Source: Planctomycetota bacterium (GTDB lineage Bacteria > Planctomycetota > GCA-002687715 > DRQF01). From it: a DNA stretch of 64,000 nt. Both the position numbers and the translations under genes were made by a program. Of this stretch, positions 36,768 to 44,129 are shown in pieces. The first letter of the stretch is position 1. Each line of letters opens with the position of its first letter. The notes under the pieces are model-generated. The model did not search any database. It had not been told where the DNA came from and saw only the letters and a list, made by a program, of their open reading frames with translations. The stretch lies in contig JACKGY010000003.1 of assembly GCA_020639295.1 (NCBI GenBank), forward strand, positions 558,001 through 622,000, in the 5' to 3' direction.

Positions 36768-37622
36768 TCAGGACCGCCCTTCGAGGGCGGCGATCAGACC
36801 GGCCGCGCCGGGAAGATCGGGCCGGTCGGCGAGCGCCCGCAGAACGAGCGCCCGATAGAGTCCGGCGAGTCCGGGCTCCTGTTCGGCCAGCTCGAGATGC
36901 CGCGCCACCGTGCCCAGGTCGCCGCGGGTCCAGGGGCCGCTCAAGGCGGCGGCACCCTCCGACTCCCAGGCGGTGATCGCGGCCCGGAACAAGGCGACGT
37001 AGGCCGCGCGGTCCTGGTCGCGGACGCCGGCGGCCCGGCGCAGGCCGTCGAGCGCGTCGAGCAGCACCACGACGGCGTTGCTGGCCAGGCTGCAGGCCAG
37101 GTGGTGTCGCCCCTTGGCCTCCGCCGCGACCTCAAGCAGACGGCCGCCCAGCCGGGCGACGAGCGCCCGCGCCGCCTGGTTCGTGGTCGGGGCCCGCTCG
37201 AGGGCGAACCAGGTCCCCTCCAGATCGAGCCCGGGCTCCGGGCGAGGAAAGGCGCGCATCGGGTGGAGGGCGCCGGTCTCGATCCCCCGGGCGGCGAGCG
37301 GCTCCAGGACCGAGCGGTCGCGACTCCCGCTCAGATGGATCACCAGGGTCCCGGAGGCTCGCAGGCCCTCACAGTTCCCGGCCAGCGAGCGGGCCAGCTC
37401 GGCCAGGGCGTCGTCGCGAACGCCCAGGATCAGGAGGTCGGCCCCGGGGGCGCCCAGGGCCGCGGCGTCGATCGCGAACTGGCCGTAATCCTCGGGCCGC
37501 GGCCGTCCCGGCCGGTCCGGGTTGGGCGTCCAGACGCCCGCCCCGACGATCCCGGCCCGCGCGGCGGCACCGGCGAGGGCGATCCCGGCCCGCGAGGCCC
37601 CGGCGAGTCGCAGGCTCGACAT
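36768..37622 (-). CDS. Rossmann-like/DUF2520 domain oxidoreductase
   Basis: 284 aa. The N-terminus has an NAD(P)-binding Rossmann-like fold (ADLLILGVRDDALAELA, TLVIHLSGS). The C-terminal DUF2520 domain begins with TGALHPMRAFPRPEPGLDLEGTWFALE and contains KGRHHLACSLASNAVVVL. The family is a putative NADP-dependent dehydrogenase related to ProC/ketopantoate-reductase folds. A CAGGGGA ribosome site precedes the ATG. It is the last gene of the operon with panC; ketopantoate reductase (PanG-like) is therefore a reasonable hypothesis but is not shown by the sequence. Confidence 0.82.
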   Translation of the reverse strand: MSSLRLAGASRAGIALAGAAARAGIVGAGVWTPNPDRPGRPRPEDYGQFAIDAAALGAPGADLLILGVRDDALAELARSLAGNCEGLRASGTLVIHLSGSRDRSVLEPLAARGIETGALHPMRAFPRPEPGLDLEGTWFALERAPTTNQAARALVARLGGRLLEVAAEAKGRHHLACSLASNAVVVLLDALDGLRRAAGVRDQDRAAYVALFRAAITAWESEGAAALSGPWTRGDLGTVARHLELAEQEPGLAGLYRALVLRALADRPDLPGAAGLIAALEGRS

Positions 37623-37639
37623 TCGGTTCCCCTGCTCGC

Positions 37640-38095
37640 TCAGTTTCCGGCCTCGAGGAGATCGCCGTTGAAGCCGTTGCCCTCGTCGAAGTCCTCGCGT
37701 CGGGCATAGACGTAGTCGCCGGCGCGAGCGCGTTCGAGTTCCAGCTCGTACTCGCGCATGACCGCGTCGTGGACCTGACGGCGGGCGATCGAGTTCACCG
37801 GATGCGCCACGTCGACGAAGAGCCGCTCGCGCTCGCCGACGGCATCGCGGCGCGGCAACGACCGGCCGCAGTCGTTGCAGAAGTGCGCCCGCAGGTGATT
37901 CTTGCTGCCGCAGTTCGGGCAGTGGACCTCGATCCGCCGGGCGGGCATGGCGACGAAGCTCCCCCGCCCCCCCTGGATGATCTTGATGTCCCGGACCACG
38001 AAGGAATCATCGATGGTGATGGTGCAGAAGCCGCGCAGCTTCTCGCCGCCGCCGGTCACCGGCAGCAACTTCACGCGGACCTCGGTGATCTCCAT
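37640..38095 (-). CDS. spoVG: SpoVG-family protein with inserted zinc ribbon
   Basis: 151 aa. The SpoVG core is clear: MEITEVRVKLLPV, FCTITIDDSFVVRDIKIIQG, GSFVAMPARR, then FVDVAHPVNSIARRQVHDAVMREYE. Between MPARR and FVDVAHP is an insert of about 35 residues with CPNC (59, 62) and CNDC (73, 76), a zinc-ribbon-like tetracysteine motif that Bacillus SpoVG lacks. A C-terminal tail of about 30 acidic residues follows. SpoVG proteins bind nucleic acid and regulate gene expression. The gene follows ispE by 19 bases, as in the ispE-spoVG neighbourhood of Bacillus. Confidence 0.9.
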   Translation of the reverse strand: MEITEVRVKLLPVTGGGEKLRGFCTITIDDSFVVRDIKIIQGGRGSFVAMPARRIEVHCPNCGSKNHLRAHFCNDCGRSLPRRDAVGERERLFVDVAHPVNSIARRQVHDAVMREYELELERARAGDYVYARREDFDEGNGFNGDLLEAGN

Positions 38096-38114
38096 GGCAC
38101 TCGCCTCCGCGACA

Positions 38115-38963
38115 TCAGCGTCGGGCCGAGACCACGACGCGGGTCTCGAGGCCACATTCGCCATGCACGCGTCCGGCAAGGGCCTCGGCCTCGTCGCCTG
38201 AGGCGCAGAGACAGAAGATGGTCGATCCGCTGCCGGAGAGGATCGCCCTCTCCGCGGCCAGGTGGTCCAGGATCCGCCCGAGTTCCGGGTGCAGCTTGCG
38301 CGCCGGCTCCTCGAGCCGATTGAACAGCCGGGCGCGCAGCTCGATCGGGTCATTCGCGCGCAGGGCAGTGAGAAAATCATAAGGCTGCCGTGAACGGACG
38401 GTCAATTCCAAAGCCCTGAAAACGGCCGGTGTGGGCACGTGCAGGCCGGGCAGGACCAGAACGAGATCGAGGGGCGACGGCGGCTCGAGCGCTTCGAGCC
38501 GTTCACCGCGGCCACGACACATGGCCGTCCCGCCGCGAACGAAGAAGGCCGTGTCCGAGCCGAAGCCGGCCGCGACCTCCTCGAGTTCCTCCGGACCGAG
38601 ATCGAGGTCATGGAGTCGCACTAGGCCGCGCAGGACCGCGGCGGCGTCGGAGCTGCCGCCGCCGAGACCACCCCCGGCCGGGATCCGTTTCACCAGACGC
38701 AGCGCCGTCGGCAGGGACCGCCCCACCTTCGCCTCGAGCGCCCGCAGGGCCTTGAAGGCGAGGTTGCTCTCGTCCGCCGCGATCGCCGCGCCCTCGACGA
38801 CCAGGGTGGACGAATCCCGACGGCGGCTCAGCTCGACCAGGTCCTCGAGATCGACCTCGTGCATGACCGTCTCGAGCTCGTGATAGCCGTCGGGACGCCG
38901 GCCCAGCACCTCGAGCCAGAGATTGACCTTGGCGGCGGCGCGTTCGGTGACGGTCGCGGTCAT
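38115..38963 (-). CDS. ispE: 4-diphosphocytidyl-2-C-methyl-D-erythritol kinase
   Basis: 282 aa GHMP kinase, fourth step of the MEP isoprenoid pathway, phosphorylating CDP-methylerythritol. Motifs are AAAKVNLWLEVLGRRPDGYHEL at the N-terminus, the ATP-binding IPAGGGLGGGSSDAAA (residues about 91-106) and LSGSGSTIFCL near the C-terminus. The start ATG at 38963 overlaps the panC stop (ATGA); the reading frame is open further upstream but that is shadow of panC. It belongs to the pssA-folK-panC-ispE-spoVG-DUF2520 operon. Confidence 0.94.
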   Translation of the reverse strand: MTATVTERAAAKVNLWLEVLGRRPDGYHELETVMHEVDLEDLVELSRRRDSSTLVVEGAAIAADESNLAFKALRALEAKVGRSLPTALRLVKRIPAGGGLGGGSSDAAAVLRGLVRLHDLDLGPEELEEVAAGFGSDTAFFVRGGTAMCRGRGERLEALEPPSPLDLVLVLPGLHVPTPAVFRALELTVRSRQPYDFLTALRANDPIELRARLFNRLEEPARKLHPELGRILDHLAAERAILSGSGSTIFCLCASGDEAEALAGRVHGECGLETRVVVSARR

Positions 38964-39820
38964 GGGCCGCGCTCGTCGCCGAGCCGGAGGTTGTCGATCA
39001 GGCGTACCGGGCCGAGGAAGAGGGCCACCGCGAGCAGATCGCCGACGCGCGCCTCCGCACGCGGGCCGAGGTCGTCGGGATCGACGATCTCGGCGTAGTC
39101 GAGGCGGGAGTCGGGGATCGCCGCCAGGGCGGCCCGGAGCTCCGCGGTCAGGCGCGCCACCGAAGTCTCGCCGGCGGCGAAGGCGTCGTCCAGCTCGATC
39201 ATGGCGGCCCGTAACCGCGGAGCCAGGGCGCGCAGCCGCGGCTCGAGGAGCGCATTGCGCGAGCTCATCGCCAGGCCGTCCTTCTCGCGCAGGGTCGGCA
39301 GGGCGCGGATCTCGATCGGCACGTGGAGGTCGCGGACCATGCGCCGGATCACCGCGACCTGCTGGTAGTCCTTCAGGCCGAAGTAGGCGCGATCCGGCCG
39401 GACCATGTTGAAGAGCTGGAGCACGACGGTGAGCACGCCCTCGAAGTGGCCGGGCCGCGAGGCGCCGCAGAGCCGGTCGACCAGACCGCTCTGGACCACG
39501 CGGGTGACGTGCCCCTCCGGGTAGATCTCGGCGACCGCCGGCACGAAGACCGCGTGGACGCCGAGATCGGCCAGGTAGCCGATGTCCGCCTTCTCGACCC
39601 GCGGGTAGCGTTCGAGGTCGTCCGGGCGATCGAACTGCAACGGGTTGACGAAGATCGACACGATGACCCGGTTGCACTCCTCGAGCGCGGCGCGGACGAG
39701 CGAGGCATGGCCCTCGTGCAGGGCTCCCATCGTGGGCACGAAGCCGACCTTGGCCGACAGCGCCCGCCAGTCCGCGACCAGCGTGGCCAGATCGCTAGCG
39801 CGACGTATGACCGACGGCAT
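38960..39820 (-). CDS. panC: Pantothenate synthetase
   Basis: 286 aa. It joins pantoate and beta-alanine with ATP. Motifs are FVPTMGALHEGHASLVR (HIGH-like, residues about 27-43), SIFVNPLQF, RPGHFEGVLTVVLQLFNMV, YFGLKDYQQ and SSRNALL. Its start lies 26 bases inside the end of folK. panB and a classical panE are absent from the window, and the DUF2520 protein two genes downstream is the candidate reductase. Confidence 0.96.
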   Translation of the reverse strand: MPSVIRRASDLATLVADWRALSAKVGFVPTMGALHEGHASLVRAALEECNRVIVSIFVNPLQFDRPDDLERYPRVEKADIGYLADLGVHAVFVPAVAEIYPEGHVTRVVQSGLVDRLCGASRPGHFEGVLTVVLQLFNMVRPDRAYFGLKDYQQVAVIRRMVRDLHVPIEIRALPTLREKDGLAMSSRNALLEPRLRALAPRLRAAMIELDDAFAAGETSVARLTAELRAALAAIPDSRLDYAEIVDPDDLGPRAEARVGDLLAVALFLGPVRLIDNLRLGDERGP

Positions 39821-40334
39821 GGCTCCAGTCCTTCTCCTCGAGAACCTCGATCACTCCGGTCCGACCGACCCGTCGGAAGAGCCCCAGGATGGTCTCACCC
39901 AGGGACGGATGGACGAGATCGGGGGCGATCTCGGCCGCGGGCCCGAGAACGAAGCTCCGCTCATGCAGGCCGGGATGCGGGATCACCAGATCGCTCTCGG
40001 TGATCCGCCGGTCGGCCCAGAGGAGGATGTCGACGTCGAGGGTCCGCGGGCCGTTGCGGACGGTGCGGACCCGGCCCGAGCGGTCCTCGATCTCGCGGAT
40101 GGTCTCGAGCAGGTCCCGAGGGCCGAGTCCCCGGGTCCGGACCAGGACCGCGGCGTTCAGGAAGTCCTTCTGGCCGGGCGGCCCACCCCAGGCCTCGGTG
40201 ACCCAAAGGCGGCTCACCGCCTGGACCTCGATGCCGGGCCGAGCACCCAGCGCGGCCACGGCGGCGGTCAGGTGGCCACGGCGATCGCCGAGGTTCGAGC
40301 CGAGGCCGATCAGGACCGGGACGTTCCTGGCCAT
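39795..40334 (-). CDS. folK: 2-amino-4-hydroxy-6-hydroxymethyldihydropteridine pyrophosphokinase
   Basis: 179 aa HPPK of folate synthesis. Motifs are IGLGSNLGDRRGHL, WVTEAWGGPPGQKDFLNAAV, the signature RTVRNGPRTLDVDILLW (residues about 91-107) and LVIPHPGLHERSFVL. The start ATG at 40334 overlaps the pssA stop (ATGA). The C-terminus is about 20 residues longer than the E. coli enzyme and runs into the panC start by 26 bases, so panC translation may be coupled to it. Confidence 0.94.
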   Translation of the reverse strand: MARNVPVLIGLGSNLGDRRGHLTAAVAALGARPGIEVQAVSRLWVTEAWGGPPGQKDFLNAAVLVRTRGLGPRDLLETIREIEDRSGRVRTVRNGPRTLDVDILLWADRRITESDLVIPHPGLHERSFVLGPAAEIAPDLVHPSLGETILGLFRRVGRTGVIEVLEEKDWSHAVGHTSR

Positions 40335-41149
40335 CAGAGGAAGGACTCCCCATCCACGGTGGACCGGCCGGTGACCAGGTTCCAGACGTAGAGCGTCGGC
40401 CCGGAGAGCGCGTAGGCCATCATCAGGATCGCGATGGTCAGCGCCGGCTCGACCGCGGTGAGGCCGATCGCGCCGATGATGATCAGGAGCTGCCAGGGCT
40501 GCCGCTTCTCGGTCAGGAGGACGTTGGCGAAGTGAATGTAGGGCAGCTTCGTCCACATCAGGATGCCGAGGCTGGTCACCACCCAGGGGAAACCGATCCG
40601 GATGTGGGCGTCCATCCAGGGGTACTCGCGCGAGGCGTAGAGGAAGACGACCGAGGCGACGCCCGCGGCCGCGGCCGGACTGGGCATGCCCTTGAAGCTC
40701 TTGTGGTCGTCGTGCTCGAGATCGGCCTCGACGTTGAACCGGGCCAGGCGCAGGACCGCGCCGAAGAGGTAGAAGCAGGCCAGCACCAGCGAGCCCTTCG
40801 GCGACATGTGGAACTCGTACTCGGCCATGACCTTGAACATCAGGGCCGGGCACAGGCCGAAGCTGAGCACGTCGGAGAGGGAGTCGATCTGGACGCCGAA
40901 GGCCGATTCGCTGCCGGTGAGCCGCGCCACCTTGCCGTCCATGAAGTCGAAGACCATGGCCAGGAGCATCGCCCAGACGGCACGCGCGAGGTAGTCGTAG
41001 ACCGCGGCCCGATGGGCCCCGGGGCCGCCGGCCTGTCCGGCCTCCATCGCGGCCTCGAGCAGGTAGGTCGTGGCCAGGAAGCCGCAGAAGGTGTTGCCCA
41101 GGGTGACCAGGGTCGGCAGGGCAACCATGTTGAGGGCCGGACGTCGCAT
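40334..41149 (-). CDS. pssA: CDP-diacylglycerol-serine O-phosphatidyltransferase
   Basis: 271 aa integral membrane CDP-alcohol phosphatidyltransferase. The active-site motif is DGKVARLTGSESAFGVQIDS followed by LSD (D-G-x2-A-R-x8-G-x3-D-x3-D, residues about 68-90). About eight hydrophobic helices surround it. It makes phosphatidylserine, the precursor of phosphatidylethanolamine. I chose the ATG at 41149; a more upstream ATG would add KAS-type residues without similarity. It heads the six-gene operon and is divergent from eno, with a 253-bp shared promoter region. Confidence 0.9.
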   Translation of the reverse strand: MRRPALNMVALPTLVTLGNTFCGFLATTYLLEAAMEAGQAGGPGAHRAAVYDYLARAVWAMLLAMVFDFMDGKVARLTGSESAFGVQIDSLSDVLSFGLCPALMFKVMAEYEFHMSPKGSLVLACFYLFGAVLRLARFNVEADLEHDDHKSFKGMPSPAAAAGVASVVFLYASREYPWMDAHIRIGFPWVVTSLGILMWTKLPYIHFANVLLTEKRQPWQLLIIIGAIGLTAVEPALTIAILMMAYALSGPTLYVWNLVTGRSTVDGESFL

Positions 41150-41402
41150 GCTGGCTTTCGCGTTCCCCTTCGCGCCGCCGTCCCGAGCCCCTGCCGCGGC
41201 GGCGGCCCGCGGCGCGCCATTATGCCGGAATTCCCCGCCGAGCCAACGCCCCCAGAGCGCTCCCGGAGGCGACCGCGCGAGATTTCGCGAGTGCTCCCCT
41301 TTACAGGCTAGAAGCCTTTTGACATTTAGGGGATACGGAAATTCGCGGCACCGGCTCCGGCAGCGGAGACCGGGCCCGCCCCCCATGGTCTGGAAGAGTC
41401 GG
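41150..41402. promoter_or_regulatory. Divergent promoter region between pssA and eno
   Basis: 253 bp. It contains a TTGACA hexamer on the plus strand at 41319-41324 and a TTTACA at about 41300, but no clear -10 at proper spacing. A GGAAGAG ribosome site precedes the eno ATG. Confidence 0.4.
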
Positions 41403-42665
41403 ATGTACAGCATCACCGGAGTGAAGGGCCGCGAGGTCCTGGATTCGCGTGGCAACCCCACGGTCGAGGTCGAGGTCGAGGTCGAAGGATCGGTCATCGG
41501 CCGGTCGATCGTCCCCTCGGGCGCCAGCACCGGCGCCCACGAGGCGCACGAGCTGCGCGATGGCGACGACCGCTATCACGGCAAGGGCGTCGAGACCGCG
41601 GTCCGGAACGTCAACGAGGAGATCGCGCCCGCGGTGCTCGGCCTCCCCTGCGAGGACCAGGGCCTGCTCGATCAGACCCTGATCGACCTCGATGGCACCC
41701 CCAACAAGTCGAAGCTGGGCGCCAACGCGATCCTCGCCGTGTCCTGCGCGGCCGCCTACGCCGCCGCCCGCGCCTACGACATGCCCCTCTACCGCTGGCT
41801 CGGCGGCGTGCAGGCCCGCACCCTGCCGATCCCGATGATGAACATCCTCAACGGCGGCGCGCATGCGGACAACAATGTCGACATCCAGGAGTTCATGATC
41901 GCGCCCTCCGGGGCCCGCAGCTTCCGCGAGGGCCTGCGCATGGGCGTCGAGGTCTTCCACACCCTGAAGAAGGTGCTGAAGGAAGCCGGCCTCAACACCG
42001 CCGTCGGCGACGAGGGTGGCTTCGCGCCCAACCTCAAGAGCAACGAGGAGGCGCTCGAGTACATCATGCGGGCGATCGAGAAGGCCGGCTACGTCCCGGG
42101 CGAGGACATCACCCTCTGCCTCGACTGCGCCGCCAGCGAGTTCTACCGCAACGGCGCCTACATCCTCGCCGCCGAGGAGAAGCCGGAGAAGAACATCGAC
42201 GAGATGATCGAGATCTACGATCGCTGGCTCGAGCGCTTCCCGATCGAGTCGATCGAGGATCCGCTGCACGAGGACGACTGGGACGGCTGGAAGCGCCTCA
42301 CCGACGAACTCGGCGAGCGCGTGCAGCTGGTCGGCGACGACCTCTTCGTCACCAACCCGAAGCGCCTGAAGCGCGGCATCGACGAGGACGTCGCCAATGC
42401 CGTCCTGGTCAAGATCAACCAGATCGGCACGCTCAGCGAGACCATCCGTTGCGTCCAGGTCGCCCAGGCGAACGACTACGGCACCGTGATCTCGCACCGC
42501 AGCGGCGAGAGCGAGGACGTCACGATCGCCGACCTCGCGGTGGCGCTGAACGCCGGCCAGATCAAGACCGGTTCGCTCTGTCGGACCGACCGGATCGCCA
42601 AGTACAACCAGCTCCTCCGCATCGAGGAGGAGCTCGGCGGCGCCGCCGCCTACGGACAACCCTGA
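41403..42665 (+). CDS. eno: Enolase
   Basis: 420 aa, converting 2-phosphoglycerate to phosphoenolpyruvate. Landmarks are GREVLDSRGNPTVEVEVEVEG, SGASTGAHEAHELRDGD, NGGAHADNNVDIQEFMI, VGDEGGFAPNLKSNEEAL, IEDPLHEDDWDGW, GDDLFVTN, LVKINQIGTLSET and SHRSGESEDVTIADLAVAL. All Mg and catalytic residues are present. I start it at 41403; an upstream ATG at 41385 adds six residues. It is the first gene of eno-ftsB-lpxD, with ftsB following as in many bacteria. Confidence 0.98.
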   Translation: MYSITGVKGREVLDSRGNPTVEVEVEVEGSVIGRSIVPSGASTGAHEAHELRDGDDRYHGKGVETAVRNVNEEIAPAVLGLPCEDQGLLDQTLIDLDGTPNKSKLGANAILAVSCAAAYAAARAYDMPLYRWLGGVQARTLPIPMMNILNGGAHADNNVDIQEFMIAPSGARSFREGLRMGVEVFHTLKKVLKEAGLNTAVGDEGGFAPNLKSNEEALEYIMRAIEKAGYVPGEDITLCLDCAASEFYRNGAYILAAEEKPEKNIDEMIEIYDRWLERFPIESIEDPLHEDDWDGWKRLTDELGERVQLVGDDLFVTNPKRLKRGIDEDVANAVLVKINQIGTLSETIRCVQVAQANDYGTVISHRSGESEDVTIADLAVALNAGQIKTGSLCRTDRIAKYNQLLRIEEELGGAAAYGQP

Positions 42666-42668
42666 AAG

Positions 42669-42971
42669 ATGACCAGGCGGCAGGACGACCGGGGACCGGG
42701 AGCGACGCTCCTCTTTCTCGCGCTCAGCATCGCGCTCGCGGTGGTCGTCCAGCTCTTCTACGTCGCCCCGGCCGAAGCGCGACTCGAGGATCGGCGCGCC
42801 CTGCGCCAGGAGCTCGAGCTGCGCCAGCAACGCTCCGCCGCCCGGCGCGACGAGCTGTTCATCGCCGACCGGGCGCTGCGCGACGACCCGCAGACCCGCG
42901 AGCGCTACCTGAGGCGCCTGGGCTACGGCCGCGCCGACGAACTGCGACTGGCGCCTGAAGACGGTCGATGA
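42669..42971 (+). CDS. FtsB/DivIC-like septum protein
   Basis: 100 aa. One transmembrane helix (residues about 12-32) is followed by a coiled coil (EDRRALRQELELRQQRSAARRDEL) and a short loop ending in RYLRRLGYGRADELRL. This is the FtsB/DivIC (septum formation initiator) layout. It lies three bases after eno, the classical ftsB position, and overlaps lpxD by four bases. It is bitopic in the inner membrane and would join the divisome FtsQ-FtsL-FtsB complex. Confidence 0.85.
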   Translation: MTRRQDDRGPGATLLFLALSIALAVVVQLFYVAPAEARLEDRRALRQELELRQQRSAARRDELFIADRALRDDPQTRERYLRRLGYGRADELRLAPEDGR

Positions 42972-44065
42972 TCGAACGGCGCGATGACGAGCGATCGCGC
43001 GCCGATGGCGGCTTCGAGCGCCCGGGCTTCAGGCTCTCGGACCTCGCCCTTCTGGCCGGCTGCCCGGTCCCGGACCAGGACCCGCTGATCCGGGGCGCCG
43101 CGGGCCTCGACGAGGCCGGGCCCGGGGAGATCGCCTTCGCGCGCGCGGGCCACGCGACCGAGAGCCTGCTCGCCAGTCGGGCCGGCGCCCTGATCGTCGC
43201 GCCCGACGCGCCGGCCATCGGTCGGCCCCACCTCGTCCATGCCAACCCCCGCTGGGTGTTCTGCCTCGCCCTCGGCCTCCTGCGGCCACCGGAGGCCGAT
43301 CGACCCGGCATCCATCCCAGCGCCCAGGTCGGCGCCGGCGCCCGGCTCGGCCGCGACGTCAGCATCGGTCCCTTCGCGCTGGTCGAGGACGGCGCGACCA
43401 TCGGCGCCGGCGTGGTGATCGGTCCCCAGGTGGTGGTCGCCGCGGGCGCCAGCATCGGCGACGGCAGCCGCCTCGAGGCGCGGGTCGTCGTCCACGGCAA
43501 CGTCAGCATCGGCGCGCGCTGCCACCTCCATGCCGGCGCGGTCCTCGGCTCCGAGGGCTTCGGCTTCGAGGTCCACGACGGTCGCGTTCAGCGCATGCCG
43601 CACATCGGCGGCGTGCTCCTCGGCGACGAGGTCGAGATCGGCGTCGGCAGCGCCGTCGACCGGGGCACGACCGGCATGACGGTGATCGGCAGCGGGACCA
43701 AGATCGACAACCTGGTCCAGATCGGCCACAACGCCCGCATCGGGCGCAGCTGCATCATCGCCGCCCAGTCCGGCATCGCCGGTTCGAGCACCATCGGCGA
43801 CGGCGTGGTGATGGGCGGACGCAGCGCCGTCGCCGATCACGCCGCCATCGGCGCCGGCGCCCGCCTCGGCGGGGCCAGCGGCGTCTACTCCGAGGTCCCG
43901 GCCGGCGGTGTCTATTCCGGCGAGCCGGCGCGCCCCCATCGCGAACATCTGCGCGAGGTCGCCGCGCTCCATCGTCTACCGGAACTCCTCCGTGAACTCC
44001 GCCGGCTCGAGCACCGCATCCGCGATCTCGAAGACGAATCGCCCAGACGTCCCGATCCGGGCTGA
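42968..44065 (+). CDS. lpxD: UDP-3-O-acylglucosamine N-acyltransferase
   Basis: 365 aa. N-terminal LpxD domain (residues about 20-105), then a left-handed beta-helix of hexapeptide repeats (IGAGVVIGPQVVVAAGASIG and so on), the catalytic region VQIGHNARIG with His, GSEGFGFEVHDGRVQRMPHIG, and a C-terminal coiled helix. It adds the N-linked acyl chain of lipid A, so this organism makes lipid A. The family usually has about 340 aa; the extra length is at both ends. Co-transcribed with eno and ftsB (ATGA overlap). Confidence 0.95.
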   Translation: MIERRDDERSRADGGFERPGFRLSDLALLAGCPVPDQDPLIRGAAGLDEAGPGEIAFARAGHATESLLASRAGALIVAPDAPAIGRPHLVHANPRWVFCLALGLLRPPEADRPGIHPSAQVGAGARLGRDVSIGPFALVEDGATIGAGVVIGPQVVVAAGASIGDGSRLEARVVVHGNVSIGARCHLHAGAVLGSEGFGFEVHDGRVQRMPHIGGVLLGDEVEIGVGSAVDRGTTGMTVIGSGTKIDNLVQIGHNARIGRSCIIAAQSGIAGSSTIGDGVVMGGRSAVADHAAIGAGARLGGASGVYSEVPAGGVYSGEPARPHREHLREVAALHRLPELLRELRRLEHRIRDLEDESPRRPDPG

Positions 44066-44116
44066 GTCCCGGATGCCGATCCTGCCCAGGATCGCCGCAG
44101 CGTGGTCCCGAACTGG

Positions 44117-44122
44117 TAGAAT
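44117..44122 (+). promoter_or_regulatory. Candidate -10 of the MoxR/VWA operon
   Basis: TAGAAT (GGTAGAAT), eight bases before the start of the PQQ-like gene at 44130. If used, the mRNA leader would be very short. No good -35 is visible. The same hexamer precedes yceH. Confidence 0.35.
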
Positions 44123-44129
44123 CCCGAGC

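Noticed and set aside
41301..42830. Minus-strand frame of 509 codons over enolase
   Set aside because: Antisense to an unmistakable enolase.
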